A stretch of 64,000 bases of DNA, taken from the NCBI GenBank assembly GCA_037833965.1, contig AP031354.1, positions 30,234,001 to 30,298,000 of the forward strand, given 5' to 3'. A model generated the notes under the pieces. The model was not told the origin of the DNA, ran no database searches, and saw only the letters and a program-made list of their open reading frames with translations. Shown one piece after another: positions 11,921 through 22,556 of this stretch (within the stretch, counting starts at the first letter, position 1; each line of letters opens with the position of its first letter). This DNA comes from Marchantia polymorpha subsp. ruderalis (taxonomy: Eukaryota > Streptophyta > Marchantiopsida > Marchantiales > Marchantiaceae). The position numbers were made by a program, and so were the translations under genes.

Positions 11921-13890
11921 TGACAGAGGGGAGTTGCCATGGTCTGTCCCTCGGTTGCCAACTCTGTCGAGGCAGAGAAGGACGATTCAGACGCCTCCGA
12001 TGAGGACTTTCGTCTCGGAAGTGGCAGCACGAGGAAGGTTGCGGGCGACTTGAGGAAAGCAGGCTCCCATAGCTCGAAATCATCATGGTCCTGGATCGGA
12101 TCAATCAATCCTCTCTGCTGCCGCGCTTGTGTTGAACGATTATTACAAGCTACTGTTGGTCAAATCTGCTGCATATCCTATCCTCGTGCAACATGGTTCT
12201 TGGAAACCATGCGCATCCTCTTGCACGTATCAGCTGTTTCCATCGTCATCATGGAGATTGAAAGAGAGAGAGAGACTTGCAGAGCAGAAGAGGGTCGTCC
12301 TTGTTCCCAGTGCTTTCTTTGGAGTCCCACCAAATCGAAGCAGCCCCGAGAGCAGAAAGTTTAAGCCCTCTTAATCTGAGCTGCCCTGCAGCCATCTCTT
12401 AATGGAAGAGTCCCGGCCGCCATCGTTACATATTTTACAATAGCACGAGGGCTCATGAACGGAACACTGAGCCCCAGTTTACATTCTACACCTCTTCCTC
12501 AGGTAGAGTCTTCTTAGTGCAGGCACCGATTCCGACTTCGATCCGATTTCCGGCTCTGAGTTGGTTCTCGGTCCACCATGTTTGTCGTGTCGCTGAGCAG
12601 CAGCACACCTGCTGTGAATTTCGACTAGTTAAATCTGGACCCCCTCGGTCCACCATTTAGTATCGTGTCCTCGGCCAGAAGAGTCATGTGATCACGCTCT
12701 GAAATTCTGAAACTGAAATCAATAGAAAATGTTCTCCAAATCGTCTGCATGTCCTCCCTTTAGAAGAATCGTAATGCATGCTCAGAGTTCGATTTTGGCA
12801 ACGCAATGATCGATCGATCGATACCATTTGCTTCTATTTCACGTGTGCTTGTTACCGATTAAGTTCAGCTGCGATTAACAGCTATGGGACTCCGATTGAC
12901 TGAAAGTGATTTGGAGAACTCAGGCTTGCAGTTTCAGCATATGTGGACGTGGTATTGAGATGTCACAGTCACAAGTCTTTGGAGGAATGGTCGAGCACAA
13001 GTTGCACACACTCATCTTCGTCGCTTCCTATTTTGATTCGGGGATTATGTTTTCTTCCTTCAGTTCGAGAATTTCATGTTCTCGACTTCTTCATTCTCAT
13101 TATCTGAAAAATTTAATTGACTCGTCATTCATCGACGAAAACGATGAATGACGAGCTCTAAAGCTCATTTCTCCATCCGACCTGGGGCTTGCTCCAAACC
13201 TCACGCTATGATGCCATAAGGACAAGGCGAGTGACAGATCAAAGGGTGGGAGTCCGAGCACAGCCTCGGTGATGGGCCACACCTGGCAGATACAGATACA
13301 GCTAGAGGATGAATGATCGATCGTTCCCGAGCATCGAATCCTTCAAGCTACATCAGCAAGTACAGCAATTCTCGAATCAACAAAACTACCGTGTTCAAAA
13401 CGCGATTCAGTCTGACTGACCCTCTGTACAGCAATTCGGCAGAGCATAGAAGAGAACCGTCGAATGGACCTCGTTAAAAAAGCAGAAAGCATGCGTTTGA
13501 CTTTCTTCCCAATACTGAAATCAAGAGAACGAGAGCTTGATGACTGCTTGAGAGAAGTTGATGACAGAGTCGAGATGAGAATGTAAATTCAGTCGATCAA
13601 GATCATGAATTTTGGGGCATCAGTAAATTCCGATTGCTCGAAGAACAACCTGGTGCTCCAACGCCGACCCGTGCAAACTCTGCAGCACGAAATGACGAAG
13701 CGATGACATCCAGATTTATGGTTCCATGGCCGGAGATGTTGCCTTGAGCATCCGATCTGACCTCCTCAGAGCACAGCGTTCGATCAGGAGAGAGAGAGGT
13801 GAGAGGGCACACCTGACAGCAGATGCTTCAATGAATGAACATCTGTCCAGATAACCTGACACAACTGGAAGCTTGCTTGGTGGTCAAGCT
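11921..13890. other. Intergenic region between the two paralogs
   Basis: A plus-strand frame at 11939-12364 (141 codons, ATG start) begins with an acidic Ser-rich stretch (AEKDDSDASDEDF) and could be a small gene or a 3' exon of the upstream gene. Which of its frames is used cannot be settled from sequence alone. A (GATC)n microsatellite lies at about 12808-12822. The rest shows no convincing gene. Confidence 0.35.
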
Positions 13891-14644
13891 GGGCCGCGAT
13901 GGATGGATCGAGGGCAGAGCTGTGCGAAAGCAGGGCGAAGCTGAGAATAGTGCATTGTGCTGCGCATTGGGCGTGGATGACGGACAGTGAACACGATGTA
14001 CGCAATCCATCGGTCATGGGGTTGGAGCCGGGCTATATATGCCACAGGGCCAGCGATGGATGCTCACATTTGATGGATGGATTTGATCGATTCGATTTGG
14101 ATCCGGGCGACGAGCGAATTTGGATCCACGACCTCTTCTCGCCGGGACAGCAGGGGAGGGGGAGGGCTCCGATGAGTGATGAAGAAGGGTTGCCGGCCCG
14201 TGCTACACGCGGGGCACCTTGTTCTCCCCCCCTCCGACATTGCGAACCGCGCAGGGCAGCGAGAAAAGGATGATGGCCTGTAATAATCTGCCACTGTTGT
14301 GTCGGATTTCGATCTCCTGGAAGTTCTTGATTCCTCTCGAGATGTCTCTCGTCGGTCTTGAAAAGCACGCAGCGTGCCCTCGGACACAGGTGTGGTGATG
14401 AGGAGCGACGAGGGCACCACCTTCTGGCTCCCTGAAACAGATTGTAGAGGAATGGAGTCCTGAACAAGTTCCTGTGCGTGTGTTGTAGGCTCAGCCGGAA
14501 CCTAAAAATCACAAGAATCTTCGTCGACATCGATAGGGTTTGACGTCTTTCGATTTCTTGATCGAGTGAGTTTTCTTGATCGATCGGTGGCGGCGCGTGG
14601 CGAATTTGCTTCCGGCCGAGAAGTTAGTGAGTGCAGCAAGCAAG
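13890..14644 (+). promoter_or_regulatory. Putative promoter and leader of the 14.6-kb paralog
   Basis: GC-richer DNA with long overlapping open frames on both strands (13899-14273 plus, 14033-14530 minus), none with a recognisable product. It stands in the same place relative to paralog 2 as the GC-rich block does to paralog 1. The assignment is positional only. Confidence 0.25.
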
Positions 14645-16605
14645 ATGTCGTCGAGAAACGACGGTGTGGAGCCTCTGATGGTGATGACTGACCTGCGCAG
14701 GATCTATAATCTCATCGACATCATGGTCTACTCGCAGCAGTTGGTTCGCAGGCACAAAGCCGAGGCTCAGGCATTCGTTGAATATCTCAAAGATCTCGGT
14801 GAGTTCATCATGCTCCACGTTCCAGTCCAGTCCACTCGGCAACTCATCGACACATTCCTTCGTGGATTGTTTCCATTCCACCGTTAGCTAATCTTCAAGC
14901 TCCTCGATTGGTATTCATCTGCCTACACACCGCTCTTCTTAATACCTCTCCAGCTTCACTGGGATCCCAATCCCAATCCCATTCCCAAGTAAATGAAGAC
15001 CTCTCGTTCTTCAAGCACCCCATCACCATATCTGAATTGTGATTTCCAACGATACTCTTGACATCGTGTCGACTAGTTTCCATAAATTCTACCCGCTCCT
15101 GTATCAAGGTTCCATGGATGAACATCAGATTCTAACCAAAGTTTAGACGTCACGCATTATGTGTGAGGATTATACTGTAGCCAAATTGTAAATGGAAATT
15201 AGGAGCCATGAGTAAGACCGAGGAAAGGGCTATCTATTGCATCGATGACTGTCGAGCCTTTGAGGATTTGATTGATAGCCAGCACTTTGATGTTTGGACA
15301 CGATGATGCATCCTGCAGATTGCACGTTGCATGAAAAGGCGGCAATTTTGTACCCAGACAGCTACGGACTTCTCAGCCGAGGTTGGCACAAACAATTGCA
15401 CGAGCTGGAAGAACTTCTTCGAAGTGCTCAGGAGCTGCTGAAGGATTTGGCTGAACCCCTGCATCTATTCACGCATGCAACTGAGAGATTCAAGGAGCTC
15501 CGTGCGAAGATGACTGAGTGCTTAAATTTGATGACCATTCTTCTACTATTTGTTCCTCCCGATCACATGGTTTTTATACTCGGCCTACCCTTCATACATA
15601 TGGCGCATTGTCCTTTTCAAAATGCTTTATGATTCTATGATACATGTCTTCCAATATGAATTATATGCCTGGATAGAATATACACAGCAAACAAAATGCT
15701 GAGCATTTTGTTTTAGCTCAGCAGTGCAAGAGCTTGAAACTGGCCACTGGTGAAATTTGACCGTCGTTTGGTAGGGAGGAGTAAGAAACTACCGCTTGCT
15801 ACAAATTGTAATCAATTTGTAGCAATCAGTAAGTAGGATGGTAGATCACAATAGAATTGCGATCTAGCATCCTACTTACTGAACCGGAATTGCAATGAAC
15901 ACTGGTTAGCTAAAATTCAGTACTTTGAAACTCCACAAAGTTGGCCAGGCTTTTTTTTCAGCTTCTCTTTAAGTAGAGAACACGAGGTGAGAAACAAAGC
16001 TTTCAGGTGAAGCTCCATTCTTTTTCATATATTGTTTTTAGCTGGCTTCATATGCTTCACACTTATTCAGTAATGATAACGAAATCTGCAGGGCCGTCAA
16101 GCAGAGCCTCTCTATACCCTATCAATGCTAGACCCGCCTCCAGCGGAATGGTATCAACCTCCACCTCCTCAAGATGTGCTTCTCGAGACCAGGACGGCTA
16201 GCCTCAGCTCCAGGTATGGTTACCTTCTGTGTTACAAGTCATTCTTCTGGTCGTTAATCTCAGAGAACAGCAAACATTTCTGCTCTCGCTAATCGAACGA
16301 ACCTCTGTCTTGTGCCCTTGTTCCCGATTTGTGATTGCAGAGGAGTAGAAGGAGGACAACGCAAGTTGACGAGGACAATGACCTACAAAAAATGGAGAAG
16401 ATTGAATGAAATGAAACAATCGCATCAACATTTCAGTGATCTTTTCAGCTATGTCGACAACAGCGAGCAGGCTGTTCTTCTCAACACTTGCTTTGAAAAT
16501 TGGCACACCAGCAGAGAGCGCGCTCACCCTGCTCCTTCCCCGTACTTCACGAGTATGTTGAGTGATCCACACCGAGCACAGCACGATAGTTCTGAACATC
16601 AGTGA
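14645..16605 (+). CDS. Helical-bundle N-terminal domain protein with short Pro-rich/basic tail (paralog 2)
   Basis: Exons are 14645-14798, 15319-15569, 16092-16213 and 16341-16605, giving 263 residues. Introns 1 and 2 have phases 1 and 0, exactly as in the gene at 9.3 kb, and exons 1 and 2 align with that gene's. Shared features include IYxxID, a QQ pair, and FVxxxK in exon 1. Exon 2 shares QLxxLEExLRxAxxLLxDL, a conserved PL pair, and ELRxxMxE. Exon 3 encodes a Pro-rich segment (LDPPPAEWYQPPPPQDVLLE) and exon 4 a basic Lys/Arg-rich tail. A second possible acceptor two bases later (after 16342) would end the protein at 16409 with 197 residues. The donor of exon 2 (ATG|GTTTTT) is weaker than the others. 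Function is unknown; the bundle is likely the same domain as in paralog 1, with an independently acquired tail. Confidence 0.65.
15689..15881. repeat. Cluster of three hairpins in intron 2 of paralog 2
   Basis: Three inverted repeats lie in a row. The first is 15689-15713 (12-bp arms, 1-bp centre, core ACAAAATGCT). The second is 15796-15825 (13-bp arms TTGCTACAAATTG and complement, 4-bp loop). The third is 15827-15881 (21-bp arms with one mismatch, 13-bp loop). The second and third are separated by a single base. Confidence 0.85.
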
Positions 16606-18117
16606 CTTCGATTTCTATCCTGACGAGCTACAGTTGGAATCATTTGCAGTACACTCGAAAGAGGGTTTTGTTCTTGTGCAGTAGCAAGATTTGGACCACT
16701 AGGCTCACTTGTGATTTACTCATGTTCACGATTCTTGCTTGTGTAAATTAATTGTAATATACTTGTTCCCTGATCTACTTATCCATGGACCTGGCAGTCA
16801 TAAGATGTAAAGAGCAAATCGACCATGAGCCCATGAGATTTTTCAAGTATCAGAATGTTATCATATCAATGTGCAGTAAGTTCGTCAGTGCTGAATATAT
16901 GCTACCTTCAAATCACAGCTTTTTATTGAATGAGCAGTCAGGTAGAAAACAAGTTCCGATATTGTTCCTCTTGACGCTCAGTCTCCCTCAAGTCGCTGAC
17001 GATGTCGTAATCTTCGAGAATGGTCGTACACTTTCAGGCTTTTTGTACTCGTGCTTAGAATCTGAATGTCGAGTGTCTTGAGGATTAAGTAGACATACTT
17101 CAATGTTGCAACGACGTCCTCTTTCTTCCTGCTTTGTGGATGTGGAATGGCCTGTGTCGTTGCCTTGGACCTCAAGCTGGCGGATTCTTCGCAATCTTGT
17201 TACAAATTCTTCGCGAAGAGGTACCAGAAAGAAATCGGATTCTAGGACTGTCAATGGTAACTTGATGATAGAGCCTTGTATAAACTTGACTGCTCCCTCG
17301 TCCACACATCCAGTTTAACTTCAGTTCAGTTCAGTCCAAAGATGCTTCTCGTCGCGTTCTCCAACCGACGTGATGGATGTAGTGCGCGGATTGTTCTACA
17401 TCATTTTTCTTTCCGTTGAAGTTAATCCTCAACAACAATTATTCATGTGATAAGAACTGGCGGAATCAGGACAGCAATTGATGGCCAGAAACTTCGAAGC
17501 CGTCTCAGAAGCACATCTCTACGATAGCCGTTCCTGGAAACCCCGAGGGCCGAATCGTCGGCTGCAACATATTTGCCAATGTTGGTCTGCTGCTGACTGA
17601 CTGCTCGAGTTGCAGGTCAGATGCTCGATTGCTGTGCTGGGTGGGCCTCTCACTGTGTCCTGACTGATCATCACCCACAGTGCCTGATGACTCTTGCAGC
17701 CCGGGACGGGCGGTGCTATATCTGCTGAGTGCACCTCCATCATCTACAACTCTCGTGATGCTGGGTGTTTGGAAATCGTGGGACCCGGCGATGGCGCTTG
17801 CAACAAACGTACCTCTGGCGAACGAGATCTTGGTATCACCTGCAACTCTGAATCTGCCTGGCCTCACTTCGCAATCTGTCTGGTCATTCCCGAGGGAGTG
17901 AGCTGATTCGAGGTAAGACAATACAGATGACGCAATAGGGGATTCATAGGATTCATCCTCGAAGAGGAGGAGAATGCAAAGCAGCAGGAGCAGGAGCAGA
18001 TTAGTCAGATGAAGAATGAGTTCTGGAGTGCAGCTTTTTACTTCTATCCATCTGGAGTTGATACAGGATTGAAGATTTAGCACCTGACGAGAGACGACTA
18101 CAAATGACTAATCTAAT
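16606..18117. other. Intergenic region, no confirmed gene
   Basis: Open frames occur on both strands: 16785-17081 plus, 16988-17305 minus, and 17505-18083 minus (192 codons, but opening with GTG rather than ATG). None matches a family I know. The stretch just below 18118 is probably the 3' untranslated region of the minus-strand membrane-protein gene. Confidence 0.4.
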
Positions 18118-19695
18118 CTACAGATCGAGAATGCGATCCTCGGGTTTGGATGAGGATTCCTGCTGGCTGGCCTGGCTGTTGGACTTGGGCAGCTGCTGGT
18201 AGCCGAACCAACGTTGCGGGAGAAAACATCGGCCTCCATAGCTCTGCTGCACGAGGCAGTAAACGAGGAAGAACAGAACGGTGGCGGTGATCCCCAAAAA
18301 CCAGCCCCAAGGAAAATCACTGAATTCATCGTAGCCATAAATGGTGGGCCGCAGAGAGTCGTAGCCTATGGAAGCGATTCTCAGCAATGAAACTCCCACG
18401 GTGTAAACAGGATGCAAGGGCTTGGTCCTCAGGTCCCAAAACACATTCGCCACCACTTGAGGCAGCAGAAACCAGCACCGGACCACCTGCAGATACGTCC
18501 TGAAATTCTGCAGCGACCACAGAACTGCACCGATGGCCGCATAGAGAACGATGCACACGGATGCCAGTCGAATCTCATGGGGTCTGTCAGGGATGTTGCT
18601 TCTCTTGGCCATGCGCCGCTTTCTCAGGATCAACGAGAGGAAGAGGAAATTGAGCACGATCAGCAGCAGGATCAGGAAGCTGGGAATGAGAAACAAGTTG
18701 GTGAACAGGTGCTTGAGGTGCCTGTAATTCAGCAGGCGAATTGGAATGTACAGCATTCCAGCTGCACTGAAGCTCATCACCACAATCTGCACTAAAATTG
18801 CCAGCACCGACACGAAGTAGCCCGAGGGAGACCTGACGCTGTAAATAATCTGCCAGACGAGGATTGCAGCCTCGATGGCATACAATCCAGCCCCGATGAA
18901 AACCTCGTGCCTGTACAAGGCCATATGGTCGACATTGTTGAACACTTTGCCGCTGAGAGAAATCGGAGCGAACCATTGAGGGTCCGATGAGTTGCGAGCG
19001 CTTTCCATGGTGCCTGTCACTGTGAGATCGTTCGGGCCCTGGTTTGCGACGAACTCCATGCTCCCTCGAAGGCTGCAATCGCGCTGCTCGCCTTGCCAGA
19101 GATCGTCGGGAATTTCTCCGGCTGTGCTGCTGTCAGCAGTGATCATGGCGGTGCCTTTGCTGTCGTCGTCGTCGTCGGGAGAGGTGAATGTCGGGCTCGT
19201 GAAAGGCTTGGCAGCGCAGCCCACGAGACATGCCTCCCACGTGCCGACATTCAGCAGGCCCGATGCTTCGATTATGGGACCGATGGGAGTTTGCTTGCTG
19301 TCGAGAATGAAAATCGAGGCGGTGACATTGTGAATTCCTCCCCTGGACGCGTTGATTCTCGACGATAAGAAGTCGAATTTCCCGTCGCTGGCTTGGAAGA
19401 ATTCCGAAGCCGACGACGATGCTTTGCGCCTCGTCTCCTCCTGCCTCCACCACCTGCCCCTCATAAAAACACCCGACGACGAATAGGGCGAAAACATCGA
19501 GCTCGATTCAAGCTGCTGCTGCTGCTGCTGCTGGGAGCTCCATGCTTGCAGCTTGTCCCGACAACCCTCCAAAACGAGACCATAGAGGTCGCTAGAGAAC
19601 CCGCCTTCTGAAATTGCCACCGCACTCTGAATCACGAGCACTGCGCTCACCCACAAGAGCTTCAGCCCCAGCCTGATGCTCCACGGTTGCTTCAT
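18118..19695 (-). CDS. Seven-transmembrane protein, DUF2921/TUL1-like
   Basis: One uninterrupted frame of 525 residues with a true ATG at 19695. An N-terminal signal peptide (hydrophobic core LKLLWVSAVLVIQSAVA) is followed by a polar, probably lumenal region of about 220 residues. This includes a Gln run encoded by a CTG/CAG microsatellite, and segments such as GTWEACLVGC that recall the repeated VGCR motifs of plant DUF2921 proteins. Seven hydrophobic segments follow. The fifth to seventh carry FLLPQVVANVFWD, KPLHPVYTVGVSLLRIA and a final QQSYGGRCFLPQRWF, which match the pattern of DUF2921/TUL1-type membrane proteins. Yeast TUL1 is a Golgi RING E3 ligase, but no RING is visible here, so ligase activity is not implied. 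The gene has no introns in its coding part. The C-terminal tail is Ser/Gln-rich. Confidence 0.68.
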   Translation of the reverse strand: MKQPWSIRLGLKLLWVSAVLVIQSAVAISEGGFSSDLYGLVLEGCRDKLQAWSSQQQQQQQLESSSMFSPYSSSGVFMRGRWWRQEETRRKASSSASEFFQASDGKFDFLSSRINASRGGIHNVTASIFILDSKQTPIGPIIEASGLLNVGTWEACLVGCAAKPFTSPTFTSPDDDDDSKGTAMITADSSTAGEIPDDLWQGEQRDCSLRGSMEFVANQGPNDLTVTGTMESARNSSDPQWFAPISLSGKVFNNVDHMALYRHEVFIGAGLYAIEAAILVWQIIYSVRSPSGYFVSVLAILVQIVVMSFSAAGMLYIPIRLLNYRHLKHLFTNLFLIPSFLILLLIVLNFLFLSLILRKRRMAKRSNIPDRPHEIRLASVCIVLYAAIGAVLWSLQNFRTYLQVVRCWFLLPQVVANVFWDLRTKPLHPVYTVGVSLLRIASIGYDSLRPTIYGYDEFSDFPWGWFLGITATVLFFLVYCLVQQSYGGRCFLPQRWFGYQQLPKSNSQASQQESSSKPEDRILDL

Positions 19696-22089
19696 GATGA
19701 TTCTGCTCGATGATACGAAGCTTTTCTGCTGGCCTCATGAACTTGCCAAGGGATCGATCGATTTTCAGCTGGAGGAGGTGCTCGCTCTGCCTCCGAGCTC
19801 CGCCATCGTCTTCATCATCGAGGAGCTGCGAGCTTCACCGCCGCTTCATAGCTAGTTGTGCAGCGAGGGAGGGAAGGAGCGAGCGATGGATGAACTCACT
19901 CCGAATTAAAAACTCGAGAAGTCAGAAGTCTTGGGACTTGGCGACCATCGAGGACCAATGGCTGAGCTTCAGCTCGAAAGATTCTAGAGGTCCAAGTCTA
20001 CGGGAGAGACATCAAGACCAGTGGCCAGCTCAAGGGTGCTCAATGCTCTTCCAGCAATCAATGGCAGCAGAGGGCTAATGGAAGGAAGGCGAATGCTCTG
20101 GCTTCACTCCTCCGCCTCCATGCTCGTGCATCCCTGCGAAGAGTCGATGTCGCGAATGGAGGAATGGGTTAGAGAGCTGAAGCTGAAATCCCTCCGATGG
20201 TGATAGGAAGGAGCTCGTGCCCTCGACACCTCAAACTCAACAGGAGCTCGAAGCTCGACAAACGCATCTACACAAACGTCCAACGAACGCACCTCCGCAG
20301 CTCGAGCTCGGTTCCCGACACACTAAGAAGACGACGACGATGACGACGATGATGACGACGACGATGACTAACGGTGGCATCGTTCATCGGCCCAATCTTC
20401 CCTCTTTGGCGAACGCCATTCTCCGCGTACATTCGACTTCGAATGCCTCCATCGCTTGTGATTCGACCAGGGGCACCTTCTTCTTCTTCCTCCTCTTCTG
20501 CGGTGACAGTGACATCAGTGACATCGTCCGACCTCGTTCTGCAATTATTCTCAGTCCTGATCTCGACGATCGAGGATTAGGCCCGCAGTATTCATCGACA
20601 ATGCTGGAGCCACATCCTGTTGCAGAGAGCGATGGATGGAAGGAAGAAAGAAGGAATCTCAGCTGGAACTCACGTTGTCCTCGTTGACAGCAGTACGGCC
20701 CACGGGCCTGTGTCCGTCATAAAAACTGCAGAAAAATTGCAGCATCGTTTCAGAGCTCGAGGACCGTTTCAAGGCAGGTCTCCACATGTCAGTCCTTCAG
20801 TGATTGTTGTCGTCCCACGGCGTCTCGTCTTGCACCATGTGAGCACGCAACCGCAACAGCCATTCAGAACTCATTCTCAAGTGCATCGAGATGTCGAGAT
20901 TGGCAGCCTTTTGGCTCGATTCATGCAACGTCGCATTCCTCCTGAACTGTTTGTTTCCCGTGATTGATGACTCGCTCCAGAATCTCTCGTCTCTTTTTGT
21001 GGTTGCAGAAAGAGGGCTCAATTCTGTGACTACTACTGATCAAGCTCGGAATTGTATGGAATGTGCGAGCATGACATTGAAATTTTCTCAATTTTAAAGA
21101 TTGAGTGCGTGCAGTGTACACTGCCTTGCCTCGTGATTCAGTCCTGGAGTATTCTCATTTTCTTCTTCTCATACTCTTCAAAGTCATGAAGCTTTTTGCT
21201 CCGTATATTCATTCATAGATGTACATGCCTGAGGCAAGATTTCATGCTTTGCTTCTGTGGATCTAGGAAGGATTTTTGTACACAACGTTTGCTGCCAATA
21301 CAAGTCGCTTTGGAAGGAGCTTCCTTCGCAAATTCGATGTGTTACGATGGTTGCCTCGTCCAACATAAACATCGTATGGCAAGAGCTTTCTTCAATTTGG
21401 GCATGGTGGGTTCATCTCGACGAATCTATAGATCCTCTGCTATTGTGCATCAAATCAGATCAACAGAAAAGCAGGATGCTCTTTTATCGAATGTCCCTAA
21501 TTTTTATCTTCTTTTAGTGCAAGAACATCTTCTCTCTAGATTCGAAAGAACGATCACAAATCTGATAGCCAGGCATGTGCTCTAAATGAAGCAGCAAATC
21601 AACTATGGCAAAAGAAGACCAGGTTGCATCTCTGGCCTAACAAAGAGTATTAAACAACATCTGAGCAGAGCTTTGCAAAAAACGCTTACGAAAAGACATG
21701 GATGGACTTTCCCTCACGGACGTATATTCCACTTGGATTACGATTTACCAGAAGAAATTTGATCATTGATAGAATGTATCGATAGTTGAATCGGAGCAAT
21801 CTTCATTCACATGAACATAGTTTCTAGTGAAATCTTTTTAGCTCATCCATCGTCATAGAAACTTCTGATATTCCGTATTTTGCTATATCTTTGACGAACA
21901 TGTTATTCATTCTCCTTGCCACTTGTAATGTCCACCCACACCACATATTCAGCATTTATTTGAAATCGTGTGTTTTTCCACAACCAAGTCGCATGATCAT
22001 ATTATTCAAATTGTCAAAGCTTTTAAGTTCTCTCCCAAGCCACAACCACCATAGTTTAGTTGATCTCAACTTTCTGGACTATTCGTACA
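19696..22089. other. Intergenic region upstream of the membrane-protein gene
   Basis: The first few hundred bases likely hold the promoter and leader of the minus-strand gene ending at 18118. A (GAC/GAT)n microsatellite lies at about 20328-20372. Open frames such as 20217-20687 plus and 21196-21585 plus have no recognisable product. Composition becomes AT-rich toward 22 kb. Confidence 0.4.
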
Positions 22090-22556
22090 TGTAGGGATCT
22101 AAATCCACATAACCAATTGAAAATCACAGTCCACACACAAACACAAGAATTTATTGACAAGGTTCAGCTCAAAAGTCTAATTCCCACTAACTTATCCATG
22201 AAGACAGTTTGAGTATATATCCGAGATCAATGTTGGCTTTGAGCTTTCTGCTGTCATTAAAAGATTTCAGTCCGGTGAAAAATACACACAAATCACTCAT
22301 GTTTTTCGAGCAAGTCTAACCCTTCCTCACATATTATTCAATGTGTTTCCCAATTCTCACTCTCAATTTTTCTTGAAATCCCTTCATTGTCATTTGTATT
22401 TTAATCCGCTTTCTGACTTTATATCATCTTGACTTATAACAGTAAAATATCAAAATGTATCAAAGCTGTCAATTCCTATAAAGCCCATATATATTGACTC
22501 ATAAGTAAGCTATTACTAAACAATAAAAATGACATGTAACTGAAGTTGATATCTCA
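22090..22556 (-). repeat. 3' LTR of the copia element
   Basis: This block of about 467 bp is similar to 26464-26944 in direct orientation. On the minus strand it ends in CTACA. A purine-rich tract (AAGGTGGAGA) sits just beyond its inner edge, as expected of a polypurine tract. Confidence 0.8.

Noticed and set aside
14033-14530. 165-codon minus-strand frame
   Set aside because: Lies in the GC-richer region before paralog 2, overlaps another long frame on the opposite strand and has no recognisable motif.
20217-20687. 156-codon plus-strand frame with Thr/Met runs
   Set aside because: Runs come from the (GAC/GAT)n microsatellite; no ATG-led coding character before it and no family match.
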